In this document: piece after piece, positions 54,667-64,000 of the stretch
How positions within the stretch are numbered: position 1 is the first letter of the stretch
How the letters are laid out: every line of letters starts with the position of its first letter
Assembly (NCBI RefSeq): GCF_030269925.1
Contig: NC_085108.1
Location: forward strand, 6,510,001-6,574,000
DNA: 64,000 bases
Source of the DNA: Bombyx mori
Taxonomy: Eukaryota; Arthropoda; Insecta; Lepidoptera; Bombycidae
Direction of reading: 5' to 3'
Program-made: the position numbers and the translations under genes
The notes under the pieces: model-generated
The model's input: only the letters and a program-made list of their open reading frames with translations
What the model was told of the DNA's origin: nothing
The model's database searches: none

Positions 54667-55038
54667 AAGCTATTGCATAGCTTTTATCGCGGGCTTTGAG
54701 CGCGGCGACCGAATCAAGAAATTCCGTAACGAAAATAAAACCTAACACCCCCACTCCGCCTACTATGTAGCTCGCGCTCAACACATTTACACGTTGCGCT
54801 TGTGTAGTGTTTGTGAATAAGCGCTCGGCGTGACGTCGCACTGCATGCGCATCATGAAAAGTCTGCCCATTTCTCTCTCGCGCGGTCTAGATTATGAGTG
54901 TGAAGGGGACAGTTGCTTTTTTACTTTTGTTAATGTTTATAAATATAGCGCGGTCTTATTTTATTATTGTTTTATTATTAAATTATTATTGTCTAATTAT
55001 AATTGCATAACTTGATAATAAATGCTATGCAATAGCTT
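54667..55038. mobile_element. MITE candidate with AAGCTATTGCATAGC ends
   Basis: AAGCTATTGCATAGCTTTTAT at the left is mirrored by ATAAATGCTATGCAATAGCTT at the right. 372 bp, GC-rich left half, AT-rich right half, no transposase. No clear target duplication. Confidence 0.65.
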
Positions 55039-55975
55039 AGCCGCGGAAATCCCCAAGTGCCTTAGTTTACACGTGTTTTTGTTTTGTTTTTCTTATTTGT
55101 ATACTAGTTTATACCACATCCTAAGTCTGTACATACGTACCTAGCCTTCATTCTCACAATGAACCAAAGGGAAACGGGGTGACTGAAAATTAGCGCTGTT
55201 CCATTTATTGACTTTGAGCAGTATTAGCTGAGCAACTTCCTTTTGCCTTTTTCTTTTCTTTTATTTATTTTTTATTTTATTTAGTGTGAAAGGCAATAAA
55301 TTATTTTTATTATTTATTATTTTATTTTGTTATTGTGGAGGTCGATACATTTTATGATACCTGTAGGATTGACCAATGCTACAGTTGCACTTCTAAACCG
55401 GGTATCTTACAAATTAGGCCAAAAATATGTAAACTAATCTGCAAACAAATTTTGTCTTAACATAATTATTTTTTCTTTAACTTAATAGCAGAGTTACTAT
55501 TTAAATAATAATTTTCCTACGATATAGAGTTTCAATCAAATAACAAAAATAATATTTTGTGCAACTAAAACAAAAACAAAAAACATTGTATAGTAAAAGA
55601 TACTCTAAGCATTTCGTTATTCTAAAAAGTTTCCGATTTCAAAATTCGGTAGGGCATTACGCGCGTATCAACCGCGATTTTTCATTGGACCTTTTAAAAA
55701 ACGAACACGTTTTTTTTTTTAATTTTACGATTCGAACCAAACAGATACACACACAGCGGCGGCCCCTTATTAATGCATTTACTTTACTCCGCATTGTTTT
55801 TGTTTTCGTTTTACGAAGTTTCGATAACAAATTTATTTTCGTGGAATACTCACTCGTCGCGTTCTTAATTTGAATGTTGTTTTTCTTGTGTTCTTTCCTC
55901 CTTGGTTGTTTATTGACAACTTTGACAGCGGACAAAAATGATTGGCTTTGAGTTTAGTTTATTAGATTAATAATA
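55039..55975. other. AT-rich spacer, no gene recognised
   Basis: Open frames of 104 (plus) and 92 (minus) codons overlap each other and have no domain. Confidence 0.35.
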
Positions 55976-56580
55976 ACTAGTGGTCCCGCGGTAGTCGAAA
56001 TTCGACTATAATTAGTGAAATTATAAGTTTGAACATTATTATGGTTTTATTGTCAAAGAGTATAATATATTTTAAAATCACAGATTTCTTTTTTTTTTTT
56101 TAAGAGATTTTATGACCTGGTAACTGAGACCTTTAAGTCATGTCTTATTTTAATGTATATTCTTAATTTTATGAAAAATGATATTATGGAGTGAAATGAA
56201 ATGTAAATGATTAATTTGAGACATTAATCAACTGGGATGAAATTAAATGAAATGATATGAGATGAAATCTAATCTCAGTAAATTGGTGGTCATTTACTAA
56301 GATTTTTTCAGTGGACTTTTTGGAGGATCCCGAGAAGTTACGTCCAGCGGCTTTGTTTCATTTTCCCACATTTGTGCACTTTCACAGATATTAAATGGTT
56401 AACAAACCACCATTATTACACATTTAAACCCGAAGAAACACTAAACAGACAAAATAAAACAAATCACACAACTTCACTCCTCGCGTTCCCGCCAAAAAGT
56501 CATCACAGATTTCGCAAAGACTACACTATAGACAAATAATATTAAAGATAACAATAATAATAATATATTATTTATTTCTC
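55976..56580 (-). mobile_element. Old H1 Helitron copy, split by retroposon N
   Basis: CTAG|T at 55976 (as ACTAGTGGTCCCGCGGTAG), GTCGAAATTCGAC, and AAATTATAAGTTTGAACATT. After the insert, GATTTCGCAAAGACTACACT continues the Helitron. The far end is degraded. Confidence 0.72.
56089..56501 (-). mobile_element. Short retroposon family N, full length (413 bp)
   Basis: ATCACAGATTTC at 56077-56088 and 56502-56513 flanks it. The reversed A tail is 13-14 T. It ends (5' end of the element) CGCGTTCCCGCCAAAAAGTC, exactly as at 19614. Confidence 0.85.
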
Positions 56581-56789
56581 TCTTAAAGGTATAGTACATC
56601 ATGAAAATTTTACCTTATAATTTATTTTGTAAGCCTTTGAAAGAGCTGAAGTCTGTACTAGGTTCAAATACCTGTATTACTGATCTCCAGGTTCCCTCCT
56701 TCTTAACATAAATTAGGTTAGGTTAAGTCGTAAACAGATGCTGCGGACTAGTGTTGAGAGATCAGTAGGTGTCATCATTTAAGGTTATT

Positions 56790-56900
56790 ATGCGCGTGTG
56801 TGTGTGTGAATGTGTGTGTGTGTTTGTGTGTGTGTGAGCGTGTGTTTGTGTGAATATGTGTATATGTGAGTGTGTGCGCGTATGCATGTTGTATTGTGTA
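56790..56900 (+). repeat. Imperfect (TG)n microsatellite
   Basis: GTGTGTGTGTGAATGTGTGT and similar interrupted repeats over about 110 bases. Confidence 0.9.
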
Positions 56901-57122
56901 TGTGTGAGTATCTGCATCTATGCGTGTTTATTATTACTATTACATAGGTATAAATAATTAATTGATTAATTGGGCTCAAAAACAAAAAAGCAGATTACTT
57001 CACAGTCTGGGGTAAGTTCTCTGTTTGCTCGTAGTCTAGGTCGTGAAGCCAATTTGTTAGTGGATGTTTGCATTGGGGTGTCATGGGGTATATATTGATC
57101 AGCTTATTGATTTTATTGTATA

Positions 57123-57337
57123 CTAGCGACCCGCCCTCGCTTCGCTTCGGAAACATTAAAACACACATGAAACAAAAAAAATAAATAAAAAAAATAATAA
57201 AAAAAGTAGCTTATGTTCATCAGGGACAATGTCGGCTTCTAATGGAAAAAGAATTTTTCAAATCGGTCCAGTAGTTTCGGAGCCTATTCGAAACAAACAA
57301 ACAAACAAATCTTTCCTCTTTATAATATTAGTATAGA
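57123..57337 (-). mobile_element. Helitron-like element, family H5
   Basis: CTAG at 57123, then CGACCCGCCCTCGCTTCGCT, and CAAATCGGTCCAGTAGTTTC; the far end is TAATATTAGTATAGA. Confidence 0.75.
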
Positions 57338-57680
57338 AGTATAGATATAGATTAGTATAGATGAAGCTACTTAGGAAGCCATAGAAGCGTTGAGCTAACG
57401 ATGTAGAAACAAGTGCGTCCCACGCACACCATGCCCGCGCCGCTGACTTACCAGCAATGTCGGATCGTATGGAGCTTTCGAGTCAGAGCGTTCGTTTGCG
57501 CAATACACTAACTCTTATGCAAACAGCCGTGAATGAAGTGTACCACAATAAGTTCGCACGTTACCGAATGACCGTGGGCTGTTGCGAAACCTCCAGTTTT
57601 ATTTTCTTTATACCTCGAATAGAACTTAAAATTAATATTTTTATAATAAGAAACTTTGTTCCTATCCGGTGTCCCGGTTT

Positions 57681-58105
57681 TTTTTATTATTGACGTGACA
57701 ACGTCTTATAATTCGATGGAGCCGGCTGCACGCACGAAAAAACATGACTCATGCGGCATTACCTCGCTCTGAGGCGTTCCATTTAAGGCTTGAAGTGCAA
57801 GCGAGAGCGCGCAACGAGCGACAAAGAGGCACAATCGGCCTCCGCGTTCGGCCGCGTTCGACATCTGTCTCTCTCCTACTTGAGTGAGCGATGCATCCGC
57901 GTGGACAGCTGCTATACAATAATACATTTACATGTTTTCGTCAAGTATGAAGTTCAGTGAAAAGTGAATGTGATGTCAATTGTTTATAGCAACGATAATT
58001 GCGATAATTGAAAAATGAAACCATTCCATCAGTATTTTCTTATGACGCGGTCACGTTCAACTATCGTCAGTAAACCGACTTTGCAGACAACCATATTTTT
58101 TTTTT
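57681..58105 (+). repeat. Unidentified two-copy element (copy 2)
   Basis: See 17493-17805. Here the centre (57783-58011) reads GCGAGAGCGCGCAACGAGCG and is GC-rich, unlike the other copy. Confidence 0.6.
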
Positions 58106-58527
58106 CCTTAAATGCGGACCATAACATACTAGTTGCTTCTAATGTATTTTTATTGATCGATCCTACTGATTGGAAATCAACTTACTATGATAAGGTGACT
58201 ACATAATTATTTTCTGATGTGAAGTCACAATGCGTGTTTGTTAGTTGAAAGCGAAAAGAAAAAAGTTGGAATTCTATAACGACCTTCCACAAGACAATAG
58301 GCCATTAGGGGCCCGTCGATATCATCTAGATGACCCAGTTATAGTCCCTTTTAAACGACACGGGTCCTTTTAGTGATCCACAACGAAACTACGGGCAATA
58401 AGGATCGACATAGACTAGTTTAGTTTTTTTTATTACTTATATGGTTGGACGAGCGCACGGCCCACCTGGTGTTAAATGATAACCGGGGCCCATAGACATC
58501 TACAACGTAAATGCCGCCACTTACGGT

Positions 58528-58648
58528 AGGCAGTGGCTTGGCTCTGCCCCTGGCATTGCTGAAGTCCATGGGTGACGGTAAGCACTTACCATCGGGTTGG
58601 CCGTATGCTCGTCTGCCTACAAGACTACAACAATAAAATAAAATAAAA
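58528..58648 (+). mobile_element. LINE 3' tail nested in the SINE
   Basis: GGTAGGCAGTGGCTTGGCTC...CGTCTGCCTACAAGACTACAACAATAAAATAAAA. ACTTAC stands on both sides (58522 and 58649), the likely target duplication. Confidence 0.82.
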
Positions 58649-58757
58649 ACTTACCTTGAGACTTGAGTCCTAAGGTCTCATTTTTAACAGTACGACGGCT
58701 GCCCCTCCCTTCTAACAGAAACGCATTACTGCTTCACGGCGGAAATAGGGTGGTACC

Positions 58758-58917
58758 AGGGTGTAAGAGTGCAAGGGAGTCGTTTAGTGGGTGGGCCCTA
58801 AAATCCTTGGGCCCGCGGTCTGCTCACAACACCATGCAGATCGTTGAGTCTCACATACCCCGTGCGCCCCTTATGCGCGGGGACCTCATAGGAGGTTCGG
58901 TCTCCGAAAAAAAAAAA
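58758..58917 (+). mobile_element. GC-rich LINE 3' tail nested in the SINE
   Basis: GGTGTAAGAGTGCAAGGGAG...GCGGGGACCTCATAGGAGGT...AAAAAAAAAAA. AGGGTGGTACC before and GGGTGGTGGTACC after are the duplicated target. Same family as 31503-31790. Confidence 0.82.
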
Positions 58918-59154
58918 GGGTGGTGGTACCTACCTGCGCTGACTCACAAGAGGTCCTACCACCAGTAATTTATTATAATTTTGCGGGTTTCATTTTTATT
59001 ATCCGATGTTATTCCTTTCACCGTGGAAATCAATCGTGAACAATTGTTGAGTACGTATTTCATTATAAAAATTGGTACCCGCCTGCGGGATTCGAACACC
59101 GGTGCATCGCTTCAACACGAATGCACCGAAAGTATTATCAGTCTTATCCGACTT

Positions 59155-59349
59155 CAAAAGAGGAGGTTATTAGTGCTCCGCTCGTATTGGTCTCGTTGGT
59201 ATCGTGATGTTATACCTATATGGCCTTCCTCAATAAATGGCCTAACTAACACTGGAAGAATTTTTCAAATCGTACCAGTAGTTCCTGAGATCAGCGCGTT
59301 CAACCAAACAAACAAACAAACTCTTCAGCTTTATAATATTAGTATAGAT
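59155..59349 (-). mobile_element. Helitron-like element, family H4, partial
   Basis: TAGTGCTCCGCTCGTATTGG, CCTCAATAAATGGCC, GTAGTTCCTGAGATCAGCGC and TTTATAATATTAGTATAGAT. Confidence 0.65.
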
Positions 59350-59940
59350 TAATAATTGTAATGCGACAATGAAACATTTCAAAGCGATTTCTAATCATCC
59401 AAAAAATCGTATACATAGGTACGCCATATTGAATTTTTCATTCCTTGAAGTTGGCGGCACTGTTTTGTTTTGTTTTTGTTTTTTTTTTTTTTTCAATCCG
59501 CATCAGACGAATGAGTCTTCAATAAAACATTACACATGATTATTTATTATTCAGTTAATTCGATCGTCGATCTCGGAAAACATTTATGAAGGCATCAATT
59601 TAATTGAGTAACGACTTCATTGACTTTATATGGACGCCGCGAAAATCGGCCATTGTTGTTAAAACACACGATAAGTATGTTTAAGTGACATAACTCAGTT
59701 TTTTTTTTTGATTGATTTATTCATTTTTGACAAAATTAATGTTCTTTTGTTATTAATCGTATAAGGGTTTCTTTTCGGATGGCTCGTTTAAGGATAAGTG
59801 TGTTTTTTTTGTATGTGCAAATAAATAGTTAATTTTCATTAAATGTCAGGCGAACTCGACCGGTTTTTCTGGACGATCTTTGATTTGATTATGGTTTAAA
59901 CTTGATGATTTACTGAACACCTCAACGAAAGCGGTTCATC
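59350..59940. other. AT-rich spacer
   Basis: Poly-T runs only; nothing recognised. Confidence 0.3.
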
Positions 59941-59942
59941 CA

Positions 59943-60468
59943 AGTTATGCAATCCCGATTTTGCAGGATAGCCGTCGGAGCCCCGTGGTTCGTCAGGAAC
60001 ATCGACCTTCATGATGACCTGGTCTTAGAGTCCATCAGTAAGTATCTACAGTCGGCATCAATGCGCCACCACGACAAAGCGGCACGACACGAGAACCCTC
60101 TCAGCGTGACCGCCGGTAACTACATTCCCGATCCTGACTGAATGGAAAGCGGTCGACGTTGCCCTAAGCACGTCATTACGGATCCTCCCGATCCACTAAG
60201 GGTGCTTATAGGTATCTCAAGCACCGATCATCGTTCTCATCGAACCTTCGAAGTCCTCGACGAGTAAATTAACCCACAGACACAGCCCATTGAGTTTCTC
60301 GCCAGATCTTCTCAGTGGGTCGCGTTTCCGATCCGGTGGTAGATTCTACGAAGCACGGCTCTTGCTAGGGTTCGTGTTAGCAACGTCGTCAGGTTTGAGT
60401 CCCGTGAGCTCACCTACTAGTTAAGGTTACGCTGAAATAGCCTTGAGCTATCAGCATAGGTAGGAAAA
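59943..60468 (+). mobile_element. Jockey-type LINE, 3' coding end plus 3' UTR
   Basis: The frame from 59947 reads SRFCRIAVGAPWFVRN, LHDDL, ESISKYLQSASMRHH and KAARHENPL, the end of a jockey-type ORF2 (the same APW(F/Y)V.N block is in the element at 1-2471). It stops at the TGA at 60139, then the complete BMC1-like 3' UTR follows to CAGCATAGGTAGGAAAAAAA. GCGGTTCATC before and GCGGTCCACC after may be the target duplication. Confidence 0.88.
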
Positions 60469-60710
60469 AAATGCGGTCCACCTGTGCCTCAGTCTATATA
60501 GACACACATAGACAGAACATCCATAGACACAACGACCTTCAAATATTTGCTGGCAAGTGAATCTTGGTCCCGATTTTTGTGGTCACCATCCAAACTAAAC
60601 AAGTGGTTCATGTTGAATTTATCGTTGATATTACCGATAACAGATTCCAGATATCAAATTGCATATTCGGTTGGCGTGTTTGTCGTTATGAGGTCCGTCT
60701 TTAAAAGTAA

Positions 60711-61234
60711 GTATATAAAAACCTAGTTAATAGATATTATTATTATGATATTGCAACTAGCTATTTCTGCCGTGAAGCAGTAATGCGTTTCGGTTTGAAG
60801 GGCGGGGCCGCCGTTGTAATTATACTGAGACCTTAGAACTAGTATATAAAAACCTAGTTAATAGATATTATTATTATGATATTGCAACTAGCTATTTCTG
60901 CCGTGAAGCAGTAATGCGTTTCGGTTTGAAGGGCGGGGCCGCCGTTGTAATTATACTGAGACCTTAGAACTAGTATATAAAAACCTAGTTAATAGATATT
61001 ATTATTATGATATTGCAACTAGCTATTTCTGCCGTGAAGCAGTAATGCGTTTCGGTTTGAAGGGCGGGGCCGCCGTTGTAATTATACTGAGACCTTAGAA
61101 CTAGTATATAAAAACCTAGTTAATAGATATTATTATTATGATATTGCAACTAGCTATTTCTGCCGTGAAGCAGTAATGCGTTTCGGTTTGAAGGGCGGGG
61201 CCGCCGTTGTAACTATACTGAGACCTTAGAACTT
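60711..61234 (+). repeat. 131-bp tandem array, four units, SINE plus flank
   Basis: Units begin GTATATAAAAACCTAGTTAA at 60711, 60842, 60973 and 61104, an exact period of 131. Each has about 55 bases of flank (ending TTGCAACTAG) and about 76 bases of SINE body (CTATTTCTGCCGTGAAGCAG to ACCTTAGAACT). Units 1-3 share GTTGTAATTATACTG; unit 4 has GTTGTAACTATACTG, the SINE consensus. Confidence 0.95.
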
Positions 61235-61345
61235 ATATCTCAAGGTGGGTGGCGCATTTACGTTGTAGATGTCTATGGGCTCCAGTAACCACTTAACACC
61301 AGGCGGGCTGTGAGCTCGTCCACCCATCTAAGCAATAAAAAAAAT
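61158..61345 (+). mobile_element. Bm1-like SINE, 5'-truncated, source of the array
   Basis: Unit 4 of the array continues into the complete 3' half (TATCTCAAGGTGGGTGGCGC to CTAAGCAATAAAAAAAA). 5' truncation point: CTATTTCTGCC. Confidence 0.92.
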
Positions 61346-61810
61346 ATAAAAAGCTATGGCAGCTTTATGGGATATGCGACGCGCAAACGGAACATCAATC
61401 AAAAAAATAAATCCTAGATTTTTCTATATCATTATACTAATAACAGCAACCCTAGCAAAGCAAATCCTTTGCCTCCGAAAAAAAAAAAACATAAACCAAC
61501 CATGACATTCTAAACAAAGAATGACGTTCGCGGTTTTTTTTTTAAATTCTAAATCGAACAGCCAACGCCGCTTCTAAAGGGCCATTAGACATTTTGGCGC
61601 GAATACGACCTCACACGTTGCTAATGCCCACTCCGCTATTGGGGTCACGTTTTATTTGACAAATGAATATTTAAAAATAAATAAATAAAAACTTTAAAGG
61701 GTTATGATGCATTTTAGTTCGCATCTAAGACTTTATTAATGACGAAAACGCGTGCGTGGAAACAATATAATAAAATTGACGAGATATTTATATCTATGAC
61801 TCGACAAAAG
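61346..61810. other. Spacer, no gene recognised
   Basis: Nothing recognised. Confidence 0.3.
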
Positions 61811-61814
61811 GTTA

Positions 61815-61980
61815 TGGGGTTGAGTTTGTGGCCGGGTCTTTTCAGCGGGTCGCTATTATGATCCGGTGGTAGATACACTACCAAGCCAAGGGCATATGTC
61901 AGCAAATCTTCGATGTTAGCAAGTATTCTTCTCTTGGTTGAGCCCTTGAATACACCCATCAGTCTGAGGTAGTATCAAGG
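61815..61980 (+). mobile_element. Jockey-type LINE 3' UTR, diverged
   Basis: GGGTCTTTTCAGCGGGTCGC, GATCCGGTGGTAGATAC and GAGCCCTTGAATACACCCATC. Confidence 0.65.
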
Positions 61981-62021
61981 TTTCTGCACTAGTAACTTTT
62001 AGGTTCTTCAAGCACCGGTCG

Positions 62022-62450
62022 TGGCCTAAAGGATAAGACGTCCGTTGCATTCGTATGTAGCGATGTACCGGTGTTCGAATCCCGCAGGCGGGTACCAATT
62101 TTTCTAATGAAATACGTACTTAACAAATGTTCACGATTGACTTCCACGGTGAAGGAATAACATCGTATAATAAAAATCAAACCAGCAAAATTATAATTTG
62201 CGTAATTACTAGTGGTAGGACCTCTTGAGAGTCCGCACGGGTAGGTACCACCGCCTTGCCTATTTCTGCCGTGAAACAGTAATGCGTTTCGGTTTGAAGG
62301 GTGGGGCAGCCGTTGTAGCTATACTGAAACGTTAGAACTTATATCTCAAGGTGGGTGGCGCATTTACGTCGTATATGTCTATGGGTTCCAGTAACCACTT
62401 AACACCAGGTGGGCTGTGAGCTCGTCCACCCATCTAAGCAATAAAAAAAA
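62022..62450 (+). mobile_element. Bm1-like SINE, full length
   Basis: CGTGGCCTAAAGGATAAGAC and GGTGTTCGAATCCCGCAGGC head; body and 3' end CATCTAAGCAATAAAAAAAA complete. Confidence 0.92.
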
Positions 62451-62606
62451 CCCACAGACACAGCCCACTGAGTTTCTCGCCGGATCTTGTCAGTGGGTCG
62501 CGTTTCCGATCCAGCGGTAGATTCTGCGAAGCACGGCTCTTGCTAGGGCCAGTGTTAGCAAATTCGTTCGCGCGTGGAATAGCCCCTTAGGTTATCAGCG
62601 AATTAA
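62451..62606 (+). mobile_element. Jockey-type LINE 3' UTR abutting the SINE tail
   Basis: CCCACAGACACAGCCCACTG begins directly after the SINE A run; ends AATTAAAAAAAAA. Confidence 0.82.
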
Positions 62607-62646
62607 AAAAAAACTTCCCTTGGCACTTTTCTTGTGTTTGTGTAAT

Positions 62647-62648
<2 letters not shown>

Positions 62649-62711
<63 letters not shown>

Positions 62712-62925
62712 TTTTTTTTTTTTTTTAATTTTTTTTTTTTATTGCCCTTGAAGGCAGACGAGCATACGGCCCACCTGATGGTGAGTGGTTACCGTCGCCC
62801 ATGGACTTCAGCAATGCCAGGGGCAGAGCCAAGCCGCTGCCTACCGCTTAATACTCTCCACAAGCCTCGTTTGAAGACATGTCATAGCGCTCGGGAAACA
62901 CCGTGGAGGGGAGCTCATTCCATAG
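62649..62925 (-). mobile_element. LINE 3' end (RTIRLWNELP type) with very long poly(T)
   Basis: An uninterrupted run of 62 T (62649-62710), then further T runs and ATTGCCCTTGAAGGCAGACG through GAGCTCATTCCATAGC. In element orientation this is a poly(A) tail of nearly 90 bases. Confidence 0.88.
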
Positions 62926-63135
62926 CATAAAAGTCTGTATGTCTTTATTCGCTATGTAGGTACCTATTGCGAAGTGGCTCGGTCGATTTCGATGATTTTA
63001 TCAGGCAATCTTCATTTTGGACTAGCCAGTGATGCTGTCAAGATTGGTAGCGCTTTGAACAAAGTCAGATCAAAAGAAGTCCAGCACAAAGGGGCCACGT
63101 TGACAGGAATTGTTTCACGCTTTGCGGGATCTTCT

Positions 63136-63552
63136 CTTTTTCCTACCGAAGCTGATGGTCTTGAGAGACCATTTCAGCGTGCCCTTAAATAGTAGGCGAA
63201 CTCACGGGGCTCAAACCTGACGAAGTTAACACGAACCCTAGCAAGAGCCGTGCTTCGCTGAATCTACCACCGGATCGGAAACGCGACCCACTGAGAAGAC
63301 TCGGCGAGAAACTCAGTGGGCTGTGTTTGAGGGTTAATTTACTCGTCGAGCCCTTCGTCGCAAGCGACGGGTTCGACTAGAACGATGACTGGTGCTTGAG
63401 GTACCTAATAGCACCGTTAGTGGATCGGGAGGATCCGAAATGACGTGTTTGGGGCGACGTCGACTGCTTTCCATTCTGTCCGCAGGATCGGGAATGTAGT
63501 TACCGGCGGCCACGATGAGAGGGTTCTCGTGTCGTGCCGCTTTATCGAAGTG
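63136..63552 (-). mobile_element. Jockey-type LINE 3' end with coding remnant (BMC1-like)
   Basis: TTTTTCCTACCGAAGCTGAT...CCGGATCGGAAACGCGACCC...GGATCGGGAGGATCCGAAAT. The minus-strand frame at 63460-63552 reads FDKAARHENPLIVAAGNYIP, the same ORF end as 59943-60468. Confidence 0.88.
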
Positions 63553-63830
63553 GGAAACGAGCAATTCTTGTATATGTTATATATAATCTGAATCTCGGAA
63601 ACGGCTCCAACGATTTTCATAAAATTTAGTATACAGGGGATTTCGGGGGCGATAAATCGATCTAGCTACGATTTATTTTCAGAAAATGTTGTTTTATTCG
63701 TGTTTTCAATAATCAACTCTTCCCGACATCTATTGGCGAATAATAATACTATTTTTCTTAATTGAGGGCAACTAATCGCTTTAAAGACACAACAAGATGG
63801 CGCTATCAAAAAAAAAAAAACATCATCTAG
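63553..63830 (+). repeat. Dispersed repeat, second copy of 37622
   Basis: GAAACGAGCAATTCTTGTAT to GGCGCTATCAAAAAAAAAAA and CATCATCTAG|T. About 95 percent alike by eye. Confidence 0.75.
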
Positions 63831-64000
63831 TGTCGTTTAAACCAAATACCTTTGCGCACGGCGATGAGTAAATTTAAAAAGGTTTTCACGTTCGACTAAG
63901 GACCGCTAAAAGCAAACAGCACAAAACTCATTCGGGCGGAACATAATATTACGTAACTAATAAAACCGGAAGCGATAAATACAACGATTATATTATTTAT

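Larger units (their letters stand above)
58428..59125 (-). mobile_element. Full-length Bm1-like SINE carrying two nested LINE tails
   Basis: The SINE 3' end starts at 58431; body pieces are 58440-58527, 58649-58757 and 58918-58965; the head runs to about 59125 (GGATTCGAACACCGGTGCAT). The inserts are listed separately. Confidence 0.88.

Noticed and set aside
55559..55935. Overlapping frames of 104 and 92 codons
   Set aside because: Low-complexity AT-rich translation without any motif on either strand.
56790..56900. Minus-strand His/Thr-rich peptide
   Set aside because: Translation of a TG microsatellite.

Overview
The window looks like nuclear DNA of a moth, most likely Bombyx. It is AT-rich and filled with retroposons and DNA elements typical of the silkworm: about 22 copies of a tRNA-headed SINE that I read as Bm1 (name from memory), many 3' ends of a jockey-type LINE resembling BMC1, RTE- and CR1-like LINE tails, several Helitron-like families (A|TC...CTAG|T), and MITEs. 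Nothing bacterial or viral is visible: no CRISPR, rRNA or operon.

One host gene is well supported. The sigma subunit of the AP-3 adaptor complex lies on the plus strand at 33020-37114 in six exons with GT-AG introns, giving 191 residues, the size expected for the family. The most interesting observation is at its end. The last exon reaches a TGA followed by C at 37112-37114. The same frame then stays open for 101 codons to a second TGA at 37418, with codon use and composition like coding sequence. No splice site of the gene can skip the TGA in frame. This is a strong candidate for programmed stop-codon readthrough, producing an AP-3 sigma with a long tail that carries two YXX-phi motifs and a lysine/arginine-rich end.

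Layout: 1-2471 is the 3' part of a jockey-clade LINE with an intact endonuclease/reverse-transcriptase frame that enters from outside the window. 2.5-31.5 kb is intergenic or intronic sequence packed with LINE tails, SINEs, Helitrons and MITEs, including two TAA-flanked MITEs at 3505 and 15725. 31.0-33.0 kb is the upstream region of the AP-3 gene, with a possible untranslated exon of a minus-strand gene and a Harbinger-type element. 33.0-37.6 kb is the AP-3 sigma gene, whose introns each hold transposon remnants. 37.6-64 kb is again repeat-rich, with nested insertions (58.4-59.1 kb), a fourfold 131-bp tandem array built from a SINE and its flank (60.7-61.2 kb), tandem Helitron 3' ends (48.75-48.9 kb), and a short retroposon family with clear target-site duplications that I do not recognise (five copies).

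Repeat family names are recognitions from memory and were not checked against a library. Repeat boundaries are good to a few bases where a target duplication or CTAG end is quoted, otherwise to about 10-30 bases.
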